Shown in pieces: positions 30,458-39,467 of a DNA stretch of 55,134 bases. Both the position numbers and the translations under genes were made by a program. Position 1 is the first letter of the stretch, and each line of letters opens with the position of its first letter. A model generated the notes under the pieces. It ran no database searches. It saw nothing but the letters and a program-made list of their open reading frames with translations, and was not told where the DNA came from. Source of the DNA: Streptacidiphilus anmyonensis (GTDB lineage Bacteria; Actinomycetota; Actinomycetes; Streptomycetales; Streptomycetaceae); the NCBI RefSeq assembly GCF_000787855.1, contig NZ_BBPQ01000046.1, positions 8,272 through 63,405 on the forward strand, in the 5' to 3' direction.

Positions 30458-31584
30458 CGCCCCGCCATGGCGGCCGCGGGCAGCCACCGAGCCTTGTACA
30501 GGCTGCTCCTGCTGACGCTCTGGACGCCGTCGGGGACGTGGAAGGTGATGGTGGAGGTACACCACTCGCACGGGTTCTCGCCGTCGGGCGCCACGGTGAC
30601 CACCTGGCCGCCCACGGGGTCGTCGCTGATGCTCTTCACCCCGGGCCCGTCGATCTCCGCCGCCCCGGAGTACGACACGAACGCCTTGCCGGCGATGGAG
30701 TACTGGTAGACGTGGCTGTCGGTGGTGACCCACAGCAGGCCCGGAGCGGAAGCCACCGCGTTCACGTCGTGGCCCTCGCGGCTGGGCAGCGCGACGGACC
30801 GCACCAGGTGCAGGCGCGGACGGGCGGCGGTGCCGCCGACGCTCAGCGCCACCAGCCTGGTCGTGCCCGCGGCCCACAGGAGCCCCCCGGCCGGATCCCA
30901 CTGGAGGCCGTGCGCCCCCGCGAGCTGGAACTGGGCGTAGTGCATCGAACGGGACGACTGCGAGGCGGTGTAGACGCGCACGAAGTCCTGCGTGCTGGCG
31001 GCGACCGCGATGTTGCCGTCCGGGAGCACCTCGAGGGTGTGCGCGTTCGCGTCGGTCCGTCCGGCCCACCGCACCGTTCCGTCGGGCAGGGACACCATCG
31101 CGGCCAGTCCACCCGACGCGCAGGTGAGCAGCCAGTGCTCGCCTCTCCACAGCCGGTACTTGGCCTCGCTGACGTTGCTCCAGGTGCGCTTCGGGCTCAG
31201 CCTGGCCAGCGAGCTGTGGTCCAGGGGCGACCACGACCACGAGGCCGCGCGGACGGCCCGCATCGGGTGCATGGCGTGCTGCCAGGACGGGTTGTTCGCG
31301 TCGAGCACCAGCACCCGCTCGCTGGCCTGGTCCGCGGCCAGCAACAGGCTGCGCCCCTGGCTGCCGTCCGCGGACGGCCGAGCCGCCCGTGGACGGAGCC
31401 CGGGTCTGCTCAGGGCCGTGGGGGCGCCGAGGCCGAATGCTCCGGCGGCCTTGATCACGGAGCGCCGGGAGGTGCCGGCAGGCGCGGGGAGCGGCGAGGG
31501 CGGACAGGGCGAGGCTGCGGATGCATGGGAGAAGATCACCTCTCCACGGCAACATGCGGAGGCCCGTCGACGCGGAAGCAACAC
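30430..31584 (-). CDS. Tat-exported DUF6528 beta-propeller-like protein
   Basis: A 384-residue protein. A twin-arginine motif (TSRRSVIKAAGAFGLGAPTAL) at about residues 38-58 gives Tat export. The mature part begins LLLAADQASERVLVLD and carries repeated blade-like units (SWSWSPLDHSSLARL, then GHDVNAVASAPGLLWVTTDSHVYQYS), as in DUF6528. The long segment before the RR motif and the lack of a ribosome site at the GTG 31584 mean the true start may be further in. Function unknown; propellers of this type often bind sugars or act as lyases. Confidence 0.8.
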   Translation of the reverse strand: MLLPRRRASACCRGEVIFSHASAASPCPPSPLPAPAGTSRRSVIKAAGAFGLGAPTALSRPGLRPRAARPSADGSQGRSLLLAADQASERVLVLDANNPSWQHAMHPMRAVRAASWSWSPLDHSSLARLSPKRTWSNVSEAKYRLWRGEHWLLTCASGGLAAMVSLPDGTVRWAGRTDANAHTLEVLPDGNIAVAASTQDFVRVYTASQSSRSMHYAQFQLAGAHGLQWDPAGGLLWAAGTTRLVALSVGGTAARPRLHLVRSVALPSREGHDVNAVASAPGLLWVTTDSHVYQYSIAGKAFVSYSGAAEIDGPGVKSISDDPVGGQVVTVAPDGENPCEWCTSTITFHVPDGVQSVSRSSLYKARWLPAAAMAGRQAGRSAVR

Positions 31585-31752
31585 GCGCGGTTCGCCCGGA
31601 CGCAGGGGGATGGCGCGCGATAGGCGGGGCAGACGAATGCGCCGACGGGGACAGACGCTGGGCCGGCGCGGCCGGGCGATGCACGGGGCGGACGCGGCGC
31701 TGGTGGGCCCGAACGCGGCCTGATCGCACGGGTGGCGGGGCTCGGCGCGGGC

Positions 31753-32100
31753 GCGACGGTGGCGGGGCCCGACCCGGGTGTGGCGCTGCTGGGCCTGGAC
31801 TCTCGTCCTGGCGCGGGGGTGGACGGGGTGTTGGTGGGTTCGAGCGGACCGCGTGCGGGAGGCGACGGCCAGGGCTGACGGGCCGGGCGGATGCGGCGGT
31901 GGCGGGGCCCGACCCGGTGGGGCGCTGGTGGGCCCGAACCCTCGTCCGGGCGCGGGCGCGGGCGAGGGGCGGGGCGGACGGGGTGTTGGTGGGCGAGAGC
32001 CGGGGCTTGAGCGCGAGAGCCGACGGCCAGGGGGCGGATGCGACGGTGGCGGACCCGGTTCCGGCGTGGCGCGGACCCGGCGGGCAGCCCGGGGGCAGGC
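31753..32100. repeat. Long imperfect tandem repeat of about 140-147 bp
   Basis: The 564-bp gene-free stretch 31585-32148 contains an imperfect repeat starting at 31753, 31893 and 32040 (third copy partial). Each begins GCGACGGTGGCGG or a close variant. The two long copies share CTCGTCC-GGCGCGGG, GACGGGGTGTTGGTGGG and GACGGCCAGGG-CGGATGCG blocks in the same order. Very G-rich on the plus strand. No gene is supported in it. Confidence 0.6.
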
Positions 32101-32148
32101 GTGGTCGCCGGACGCCGCCGCGTCCGAGGAGTGTTGTGTGACGTCCCG

Positions 32149-34959
32149 TCAGCGCTGGTCCCGTTCCTCCAGTGCGTCGCGCAGCGCGGCGCGGGAGGTG
32201 ACGCCCAGTTTCGGGAACGCCTGGTAGAGGTGGGTGGAGACGGTGCGCGGGGACAGGAACAGCTGCTGCCCGATCTGCTTGTTGGACAGGCCCGCGGCCG
32301 CCAGGGTCGCGATCTGCCACTGCTGCGGCGTCAGCACGTGCCCGTCGGGACGGACCCGGGCCGAGGCGGGGCTGTCGCAGGCGCGCAGTTCGCTGTGCGC
32401 GCGTGCGGTCCAGGGTTCCGCGCCCAGGCGCGCGAAGGTCCGGGCCGCCGCGCCCAGCAGGAGGCGGGCCTCGGCCTCGTCCTTGCCCCGGCGTAGGCGC
32501 TCGCCGCACCAGAGCTGGATCCGGGCCTGGTCGAAGGGCCAGCGCTCGGCCCCCTCGACGGCCAGGGCCGCGTCGAACCCCTGGACGGCCTCCTCCTCGT
32601 CCTCGGCCGCCAACGCGGCGGAGCCGAGCAGGACCATCCGCAACCGCGGTGACACCCCGTCCAGCCCGGCGGCCCGAGCCGCTCGGACATGGTCGACGGC
32701 CCTCCCGCGTCGGCCGCTTCGCACCGCGGCCTCCGCCAGGTCGAGGACCGTCCACAGCGCGTGGCCGGTGAACGGAGCCAGGGTCCCGGCGGGGGTGATC
32801 GTGCAGGCGTGGTGGTACGCGTCGTCGAACCGGCCCTGGGACAGGGCGAGCAGGGCCCTCGCATGCGCCGCGTAGCACCGCACCGCGTGCGCGCGCCGGG
32901 AGCCGGCCCACTGGTCCATCTGGTCCGCGAGACCGCGCGCGGTCGTCTCGTCGCCGCAGGCCGCGGCGACGCAGGCGAGGGCCCACTTTCCGGTGAACGA
33001 CCGCAGCGGGTAGTGGTACTCGTCGCAGAGGTCGAGTCCGTTGCCGACCACCTGCCGCAGCTCCGTCCACTGGCCGGTGAACCAGGCGTGACTGCCCCAC
33101 AGGAACGAGGCCTGGATGGCCGGGAAGTTGTTCTCGCCGGTGCGCCCCCCGCGTGCGGTGCGCCGCAGCGGCTCGTCCATGGCGCCGAGCCGGTCGGCGT
33201 AGGCGGCCGCGGTACCGATCCTGACGATCCGGATCGGGTCCGGGCTGCCGGGAAGCGCGGCGACCGCCGCGTCCAGGCGGGCCCAGTCGGACGGCAGGGC
33301 GCGGGCCGGGTCGGCGAAGGTGGCCCGCAGCAGGATGAGCGTGTCGGGGACGTTGACGCACTTCGCCAGCGCCTCGTCGCACTCCGCCCACAGCTCGGGC
33401 CGGCCGCCGTAGACGCAGACCATCAGCAGCGTGGACAGCGCCTCGCGCAGGGTCGTGTCGGCCAGGTCGTACGGCTGCGGCTGCAGGGCGATGGCGCCGC
33501 GCAGTACGCGGTGCGCGGTGTCGATGTCGCCGTAGCTGTTGAGCAGGTACAGCGCGGCCGCCACCGCGGCGGCGGGGGAGTCCGCGTCGGGCGCGACCCG
33601 CCGCGCGTCGTCCAGCAGGCGTGGCACGTCGAGCACGTCGCCGGTGAGGTTGGCGCCCATGTACGCCGCCTTGGCCAGCCGCCGGGCCTGTGCGGCGGTG
33701 GCCGGGCTCAGCTCGGCGGCGCGGACCAGCGCCGACACCGCGTTCGGGCCGTCACCGCGCTGCGCGCTGATGTCGGCCACCTGTTCGAGCAACTCCGCGA
33801 TCTGCTCGTCCGGCTCCACCGAGGCCTGGGCGAGGTGCCAGGCGCGCTGTTCGGGGACCGCGTCCCACGCCTGGGCGAGCGCGCGGTGCGCACCGCGCCG
33901 CTGGTCGCTGGTGGAGAGCTCCACCACCGCCGAGCGCATGAGGGAGTGGCGGAAGGTCAGCCGCCCGGTCGCCTCGTCCACGCGGACGAGCTGGAGGCGT
34001 TCCGCCGGGGCGAGATGCTTCAGATCGCAGCGCCCCGCCACCGCCCGGACCACGACCCGCAGATGGCCGCTCCCCTCGAGCGCGGCCACCAGCAGCAGGT
34101 GCCGGGTGGCGGCCGGCAGGGTCGTGATGCGGGAGGCGAACGTCGACTGGAGCCGCTGCGTGAGCGGGATCCGCTGCGGCAGGGCCTGCGCGGCGGCCCG
34201 CTGCGAGTCGGTGAGCGCGGCCGGGAGCTCCAGCAGCGCCAGCGGGTTGCCCTCGGCGTCGGCCATCAGTCGGCGGCGCACCCGGGGTGCCAGCGCCGGG
34301 AAGTGACGGATCAGCAGCTCCTCCGCGGCCGCCTCGCTGAGCGGGCCGAGTTCGTGCGATTCGAGCCCGGTCCGGTCGAAGAAGCTCGCCTCCCCGAGCC
34401 TGGACGCGCACAGCATCCCCGTGCCGGCCCCCGCGAGTCGGCGCGCCACCCGCCCGAGGACCACGGCGCTGGCGCGGTCGAGCCACTGCACGTCGTCGAC
34501 CACGACCAGGGTGGGCGCGGAGCCGGCGAGGTCGACGACGAGCGAGACCACGGCGTCGGCGACCGCGTCATGACCGGGCGCGGAGCCGGGCGCGGAGCCG
34601 CGCTCCAAGTCGTGCTCCAAGCCGCGCTCGAACTCCAGGGCCGAGGCCAGGACGGGGGCGTGGGCCGCGGCGGTCCGACTCTCGGGGAGCGCGGTCAGCA
34701 GCTGCCGCAGCGCGGCGTAGCCGGCCTGCGCGCGGTACTGCACACCCGTCGTGTGCAGGACGCGCATCCCGGCGCCCTCGGCCTCCCGGGCCAGGGCGTC
34801 GAGCAGGGCCGTCTTGCCGACCCCCGGCTCGCCGAGCAGCGCCAGCGCGCCGGCCCCGCGCGGGACCTCGCCGAGGAAGTCGCGCAGCCGCGCCAGGTCG
34901 GCACCCCGGCCCACCAGCGGCTCCGCCGCGCCACCGCTCCCGCTGCCCTCGTCGCCCAC
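32149..34959 (-). CDS. LAL-type LuxR regulator (large ATPase)
   Basis: A 936-residue LAL regulator. The N-terminal P-loop ATPase has Walker A GEPGVGKT at 43-50 and Walker B LVVVDDVQWLD near 160. A long helical TPR-like middle follows. The C-terminal LuxR HTH is LTPQQWQIATLAAAGLSNKQIGQQLFLSPRTVSTHLYQAFPKLGV. LAL proteins are ATP-dependent activators of antibiotic or sugar-use genes; the ligand here is unknown. A Ser-Ala-Pro-Gly insert (GSAPGSAPG, near 120) comes from short repeats. It is co-oriented with the LacI gene 158 bp upstream. Confidence 0.93.
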   Translation of the reverse strand: MGDEGSGSGGAAEPLVGRGADLARLRDFLGEVPRGAGALALLGEPGVGKTALLDALAREAEGAGMRVLHTTGVQYRAQAGYAALRQLLTALPESRTAAAHAPVLASALEFERGLEHDLERGSAPGSAPGHDAVADAVVSLVVDLAGSAPTLVVVDDVQWLDRASAVVLGRVARRLAGAGTGMLCASRLGEASFFDRTGLESHELGPLSEAAAEELLIRHFPALAPRVRRRLMADAEGNPLALLELPAALTDSQRAAAQALPQRIPLTQRLQSTFASRITTLPAATRHLLLVAALEGSGHLRVVVRAVAGRCDLKHLAPAERLQLVRVDEATGRLTFRHSLMRSAVVELSTSDQRRGAHRALAQAWDAVPEQRAWHLAQASVEPDEQIAELLEQVADISAQRGDGPNAVSALVRAAELSPATAAQARRLAKAAYMGANLTGDVLDVPRLLDDARRVAPDADSPAAAVAAALYLLNSYGDIDTAHRVLRGAIALQPQPYDLADTTLREALSTLLMVCVYGGRPELWAECDEALAKCVNVPDTLILLRATFADPARALPSDWARLDAAVAALPGSPDPIRIVRIGTAAAYADRLGAMDEPLRRTARGGRTGENNFPAIQASFLWGSHAWFTGQWTELRQVVGNGLDLCDEYHYPLRSFTGKWALACVAAACGDETTARGLADQMDQWAGSRRAHAVRCYAAHARALLALSQGRFDDAYHHACTITPAGTLAPFTGHALWTVLDLAEAAVRSGRRGRAVDHVRAARAAGLDGVSPRLRMVLLGSAALAAEDEEEAVQGFDAALAVEGAERWPFDQARIQLWCGERLRRGKDEAEARLLLGAAARTFARLGAEPWTARAHSELRACDSPASARVRPDGHVLTPQQWQIATLAAAGLSNKQIGQQLFLSPRTVSTHLYQAFPKLGVTSRAALRDALEERDQR

Positions 34960-35117
34960 GCGCGCCCCCCGTGTCGAACCACCAGAACCGTCTCCGACCG
35001 TTTCGGATCATCGACGGTACCGCTCGGCTCGTGACTGTGGAGTCGGCCGTCCCCGTCCCCGGACACCCGGACAGCCAGCACGGGGGCTCACGGTGGGACA
35101 CCGCCGCCCGTGGGGCG

Positions 35118-36188
35118 TCAGTCGCGGGCGGCCGGTGCCGCCGTGCTGGAGCGGACGACCAGGCGGGTCGGGACCAGGACGACGCCGCGCTCGGGAGTGT
35201 CGCTGCGGATCTGGCGCAGCACGCCCTCGACGCAGAGGCGGCCGACCTCGCCGAAGTCCTGGTGCACCGTGGTCAGCGGCGGAATGAACGCGGTGGCCTC
35301 GGGGATGTCGTCGAAGCCCACGACGCTGACGTCCTCCGGGACCCTGCGGCCCTGCTCCGCCAGGGCCCGCAGCACTCCGAGTGCCATCTGGTCGTTGGCG
35401 GCGAACACGGCCGTGCACTCCGGGGGGAGCTCCAGGCCGGCCTGATAGCCGGACTCCGCGGACCAGTCGCCGTAGAGGACGGGCGGCCGAGTGCGGTCGG
35501 CGTCCTCCAGTGCTGCGAACCAGGCCTGGGCGCGGCGCTGCGCGGCGAACGAGTCCTTCGGGCCGGCGATGTGCCACACCGTGCTGTGGCCGAGCCCGAG
35601 CAGGTGCTCGACGGCGAGCCGGGCGCCGCCGCGCTGGTCCGTGTCGACGACGCTGTAGCGGTCTCCCGCGTCCGAGTCGACCACGACGACCTGGACCTGG
35701 GGTGGCAGCTGCACCGTCGTGGAGTCGAGCAGGTGCACTTCCATGATCACGATGACGCCGTCCACGGCCAGTTCCCCGAGGCGGGTGAAGGCGCCGCGGA
35801 CCCCGGTCTGCGTCGGCACGGCGACCGGCATGAGGGTGATGCCGTAGCCCTCCTGGGCGGCCGAGTCGGCGATCGCCTCCAGCGTGCGCATGTTGCCCGT
35901 CGTGGAGAGGGTGAACAGGACGACGCCGAGTGTGTGGAACCGGCCCTGCTTGAGAGCGCGTGCCGCCCCGTTCGGGCGGTAGCCGAGCTGTTTCATCGCG
36001 GAGAGCACCCGCTCCCGGGTTTCGTCGATCACCCCCTCGTGACCGTTGGAGACGCGGGAGACGGTCTGGGACGAGACGCCGGCCAGGCGGGCGACGTCCG
36101 CCATCGACACGCGGCGGCGCAGGCCGGCCGCGTGTGGGGCCTCGTCGTGCGACGCGGGCTCCGGCTTCGCATCAGCTGCCTTCTTCAC
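35118..36188 (-). CDS. LacI-family sugar-responsive repressor
   Basis: A 356-residue LacI/GalR protein. The HTH and hinge are VSMADVARLAGVSSQTVSRVSNG (residues about 27-49), then GYRPNGAARALKQGRFHTLGVVLF into the periplasmic-binding-like effector domain, with GFDDIPEATAFIPPLTTVHQDFGEVG near its end. The effector is probably a sugar released from polysaccharide. A GTTTACG-containing site lies 107 bp upstream of its start, and a perfect palindrome of the same core lies ahead of the galactanase gene 9 kb away, so it is the best local candidate to control both. The first 27 residues are a basic/acidic tail before the HTH. Confidence 0.93.
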   Translation of the reverse strand: MKKAADAKPEPASHDEAPHAAGLRRRVSMADVARLAGVSSQTVSRVSNGHEGVIDETRERVLSAMKQLGYRPNGAARALKQGRFHTLGVVLFTLSTTGNMRTLEAIADSAAQEGYGITLMPVAVPTQTGVRGAFTRLGELAVDGVIVIMEVHLLDSTTVQLPPQVQVVVVDSDAGDRYSVVDTDQRGGARLAVEHLLGLGHSTVWHIAGPKDSFAAQRRAQAWFAALEDADRTRPPVLYGDWSAESGYQAGLELPPECTAVFAANDQMALGVLRALAEQGRRVPEDVSVVGFDDIPEATAFIPPLTTVHQDFGEVGRLCVEGVLRQIRSDTPERGVVLVPTRLVVRSSTAAPAARD

Positions 36189-36294
36189 GCCTGTCCCTTC
36201 GTCGCCTGCCGCTTCGGCGTACGAACGTGCGATCGGCGACGGATCTCGACGCTCGTGGGGCCGCCTGGCGCTGCCAGCCTCAGGTTACTCCGGC

Positions 36295-36306
36295 GTTTAC
36301 GTCACC
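36295..36306. promoter_or_regulatory. Possible LacI self-operator
   Basis: GTTTACGTCACC matches 10 of 12 positions of GTTTACGTAAAC, the core of the perfect palindrome at 45881-45898. It lies between the divergent LacI (start 36188) and LAL (start 36413) genes. Confidence 0.4.
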
Positions 36307-36412
36307 ATCCAGGACCGCGCCTCTGCTGCTCCGCGGGGACCCGAGCCGCTGCAAAGCCGGTACGCCGCGACATACAGTGAGGTCGGGGGATGCCCCGCGC
36401 AGGGAGTGCGAC

Positions 36413-39256
36413 ATGTCAGCCGGCGCCGAACAGCAGACCGGGCGGCTCTCCGGCATCCGGGGATTCGCCTTCGTCGGACGGGACGAGGAGCTCGCCGCCC
36501 TGGTCGCGGCGCTCTCGGCCCGACCCGCGATCGTACTGCTGCGTGGGGAGGCCGGCATCGGCAAGTCCCGGCTGGTCGCGGAAGCCCTGGCCGTCCTCAG
36601 CCGCGCAGGGGTGGGGACGCTCGTCGGGGTCTGCCACCCGTTGCGCGAACCGCTCCCGTTCGGCCCGGTCATCGACGCGCTGAGCCGCATCGGTCCGGTC
36701 CTGCGTCCCGGCGCGCACATCGGCGCCGCGGCCGGGGCACTGGCCCCCTGGCTGCCGGACCTCGCCGACCGGTTGCCCGCCCCGCCTGACGAGCCGACGG
36801 GGACCGAAGGCCGGCCCCACGCCGCGTGCCGTGGGACCCAGATGCTGCTGTCGGCCGCCGCCCCGGTCGTCATCGTCATCGAGGACCTGCACTGGGCGGA
36901 CGACGCGACCAGGGAACTCCTGCTGCTGCTGGCCGGATCGCTGCCGGACGACGTCGGCCTGGTCCTCACCTACCGAACCGAGGAGCAGCCCGGCCCCTTG
37001 CTGGGCCGGGAGTTCCGCAGGCCGGCCGGCGTCGGGCTGCTGGAGTTGTCCTTGGACCGGCTGAGCAGGACGGCGGTGTCCCGGATGGCTCGTGCCGCGC
37101 TCGGAGGACAGGCTGCCGGCGAACTCACGCAGGCGCTCTACGAGCGCAGTGTCGGGCTGCCGCTGATCCTGGAGGAGGACCTGATCACCCTCAGCGGGCG
37201 TCCGGCCGCCGCGGAGCGGCCGGAGCTGCTGGGGGTCCCGCGCAGCCTTCGCGAGGTGCTGGCGACGCGGATCGAGGGCATGGCGCCGCAGACCCAGGGA
37301 CTGGTCGCCGCCGCCGCAGTGGTCGCCGTGCCGACGGGGGAGCAACTCCTGGCCGATGCAGCGGGATTGACTTCTGATCAAGGAGCCGTGGCCATCGAGG
37401 AGGCACTGGAGCGGAGCGTCCTGGTCGAACACGGACCCGACGCCTACGGCTTCTCGCACGCGCTGGCCCGACGTGCCGCGTACGACGCACTGCCCGGGCC
37501 GCGACGCAACCGGCTGCACCGGCGGGTCCTCGGGCTGCTGTCCGCGCAGGAGCCGCCGCCGCTGGTCCAGCTCGCGCACCACAGCAAGGCGCTGGGCGAC
37601 AGCGACCTGTGGCTCCGGTACGCCCGGGCCGCTGCCGAGCAGGCACTGGCCGTCGGCGACCTCGGCACAGCGGCCGCGCAGTTGCGCCAGATCATCGACC
37701 ACCCGGGGCTGCCCACCGGTGAACTCGGCGATGCGGCGCGCTCGCTGGCCGAGGCCGTGGCCTACACCACCGACGCGTCCGACGCCGTCGTGGCGGCCCT
37801 GCGGCGGATCGCCGCGACACCCGGTCTCGCGCCGGCCGTGCGCGGTGAGATCCGGGCTCGCATCGGCAACATGCTGCGCATCCGGGTGGGAGGCTCCGCC
37901 GGGGTCGAGGACCTTGAGGCCGCCGCAGTGGAGTTGGAGGCCGACAACCCCGCCCATGCGGCCAAGACGTTCTCCGTGCTGGCGTCGATGGACACCGGGG
38001 ATGCCACGGCCGCGGAGCGGAAGGTCTGGATGGATCGCGCACTGGCCCTGCTCGAACGCGTCGACGACCCCGAGACTGCGGCGATCGTCCACGTCAACCA
38101 GTTGGTGTCGGTGCCGGCGTGTGCCGACCCCGGCGTTCCGGGCCTGGTGGCCGCGCTGTCCCGTGAGACCGGGTCGCCCAGGCTGCTCCAGACGACGGCG
38201 GTAGGGCTGTCCAACGCGGCCGAGATCGCGTACTGCGTGGGCCTGGATGCACGGGTGCGGGCCTGGGCCGACGAAGCGATCGCCATCGCGGAGAAGGCCC
38301 AGATGTCCGGTCTGATGCCGTACAGCCGAAGCTACGCCCTGCCGTTGACCTGGGCCGCCGGGAGGTGGACGGAGTGGGACGAGGCCCTGGCCGAGTACCG
38401 TGCCCGCTCTCCGGACAGCCCGGTCACCGACATCGGCCTGCTGGGCGCGGCCCAGGGAGTGACGGCTGCGGCCCGGGGCCACAGCGCGCGCGCCAAGGCG
38501 CTGTTCGAAGGGGCCCTCGCGCAGGACGCGACCAGTGTGCTCACCATGCCCTCCTCCGCCGGTCTGGCTCGGCTCCACCTCGCGCGCTCCGAGCCGGATG
38601 CCGCGTGGCAGGTCCTTGCGCCCGCCGTCCGGATGCTGCGTCGGCGGGAGGCCTGGCCTTTCGCCTTCGACCTGCTCCCCACCGCCGTCGAGACCGCGCT
38701 TCTGCGGTCCGACCGCCCCACCGCGGTGTCCCTGGCCGAGGAGCAGTTCGCCGGGATCACGGGACTGGAATGCCCAGGGGCGGTCGCCGAGCATCATCTC
38801 GCCGACGGGCTGCTGTGTGCGGTCGACTCCCCGGCCGAAGCCGCCGCGTGCTTCGAGCGCGCGGCCGACCTCTGGCTGGCGATCGGCCGCCCGTACCCCG
38901 CCGCGCTCGCCACCGAGCGCGCCGCCCTCGCCCGGTTGGCCGACCCGACCGTGGAAGCAGGCCTGCTCGCACGGGCGACCGACGCGTTCGACCGCATCGG
39001 TGCCGCAACGGACAGCTCACGCTGCCGCCGCCTGCTGCGCACACTCAACGCCGGAAGACCACCGCAGCACGGCTCCCGCGACACTCGAAGCGCGCTGTCG
39101 CCGCGTGAACAGCAGGTAGCCGCACTGCTGGCCGACGGCGCCTCGAACCGGGACATCGCCGAGGCGCTCTACCTCTCGGAGCGTACCGTGGAACATCATG
39201 TCGCGGCCGTGCTAAGGAAGTTGGGGACAACTCGGAACGTTCTCAAGCGCAGCTGA
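36413..39256 (+). CDS. LAL-type LuxR regulator (large ATPase)
   Basis: A 947-residue LAL protein. Walker A is GEAGIGKS at 45-52 and Walker B VVIVIEDLHWADD near 160. The middle part is a helical repeat region. The LuxR HTH ends the protein: LSPREQQVAALLADGASNRDIAEALYLSERTVEHHVAAVLRKLGTT, followed by only eight residues, slightly shorter than usual. The ATG at 36413 has AGGGAG six bases upstream; the long frame before it is shadow. It is divergent from the LacI gene and may share its control. Third-position bias is a little weaker than in the other LAL gene. Confidence 0.93.
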   Translation: MSAGAEQQTGRLSGIRGFAFVGRDEELAALVAALSARPAIVLLRGEAGIGKSRLVAEALAVLSRAGVGTLVGVCHPLREPLPFGPVIDALSRIGPVLRPGAHIGAAAGALAPWLPDLADRLPAPPDEPTGTEGRPHAACRGTQMLLSAAAPVVIVIEDLHWADDATRELLLLLAGSLPDDVGLVLTYRTEEQPGPLLGREFRRPAGVGLLELSLDRLSRTAVSRMARAALGGQAAGELTQALYERSVGLPLILEEDLITLSGRPAAAERPELLGVPRSLREVLATRIEGMAPQTQGLVAAAAVVAVPTGEQLLADAAGLTSDQGAVAIEEALERSVLVEHGPDAYGFSHALARRAAYDALPGPRRNRLHRRVLGLLSAQEPPPLVQLAHHSKALGDSDLWLRYARAAAEQALAVGDLGTAAAQLRQIIDHPGLPTGELGDAARSLAEAVAYTTDASDAVVAALRRIAATPGLAPAVRGEIRARIGNMLRIRVGGSAGVEDLEAAAVELEADNPAHAAKTFSVLASMDTGDATAAERKVWMDRALALLERVDDPETAAIVHVNQLVSVPACADPGVPGLVAALSRETGSPRLLQTTAVGLSNAAEIAYCVGLDARVRAWADEAIAIAEKAQMSGLMPYSRSYALPLTWAAGRWTEWDEALAEYRARSPDSPVTDIGLLGAAQGVTAAARGHSARAKALFEGALAQDATSVLTMPSSAGLARLHLARSEPDAAWQVLAPAVRMLRRREAWPFAFDLLPTAVETALLRSDRPTAVSLAEEQFAGITGLECPGAVAEHHLADGLLCAVDSPAEAAACFERAADLWLAIGRPYPAALATERAALARLADPTVEAGLLARATDAFDRIGAATDSSRCRRLLRTLNAGRPPQHGSRDTRSALSPREQQVAALLADGASNRDIAEALYLSERTVEHHVAAVLRKLGTTRNVLKRS

Positions 39257-39299
39257 CCTACGGCGGCGTCCGTTGGCGCGGATATGGGGCGGACCAACT

Positions 39300-39400
39300 C
39301 CCGGGAAACAACATGAGGATTCGTCGTGTTAGCGGTGTTTGGTAATGTGTTTTTGTGTGTTCATTTGTTGATTGCCTTGTCTGTACAAGTGGGGGCTTGA
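39300..39400 (+). promoter_or_regulatory. AT-rich promoter region of the phosphoesterase gene
   Basis: The most AT-rich stretch of this half of the window lies between the LAL stop and the phosphoesterase start, with T-rich runs (GTGTTTTTGTGTGTTCATTTG) and TGTACAAG. It probably holds the promoter and an activator or repressor site. I cannot fix the -35 and -10. Confidence 0.35.
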
Positions 39401-39467
39401 CTCGTGGGCGCCGCAGCCGCTGTCCGGCGGACGGCATCTTCATCCCACCAACGAGAGGACGTCCTCG

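Noticed and set aside
32149-39256. Two LAL regulators considered as markers of an antibiotic biosynthetic cluster
   Set aside because: No PKS, NRPS, terpene, lanthipeptide or other core biosynthetic gene lies within the window; neighbours are secreted hydrolases and transport genes.
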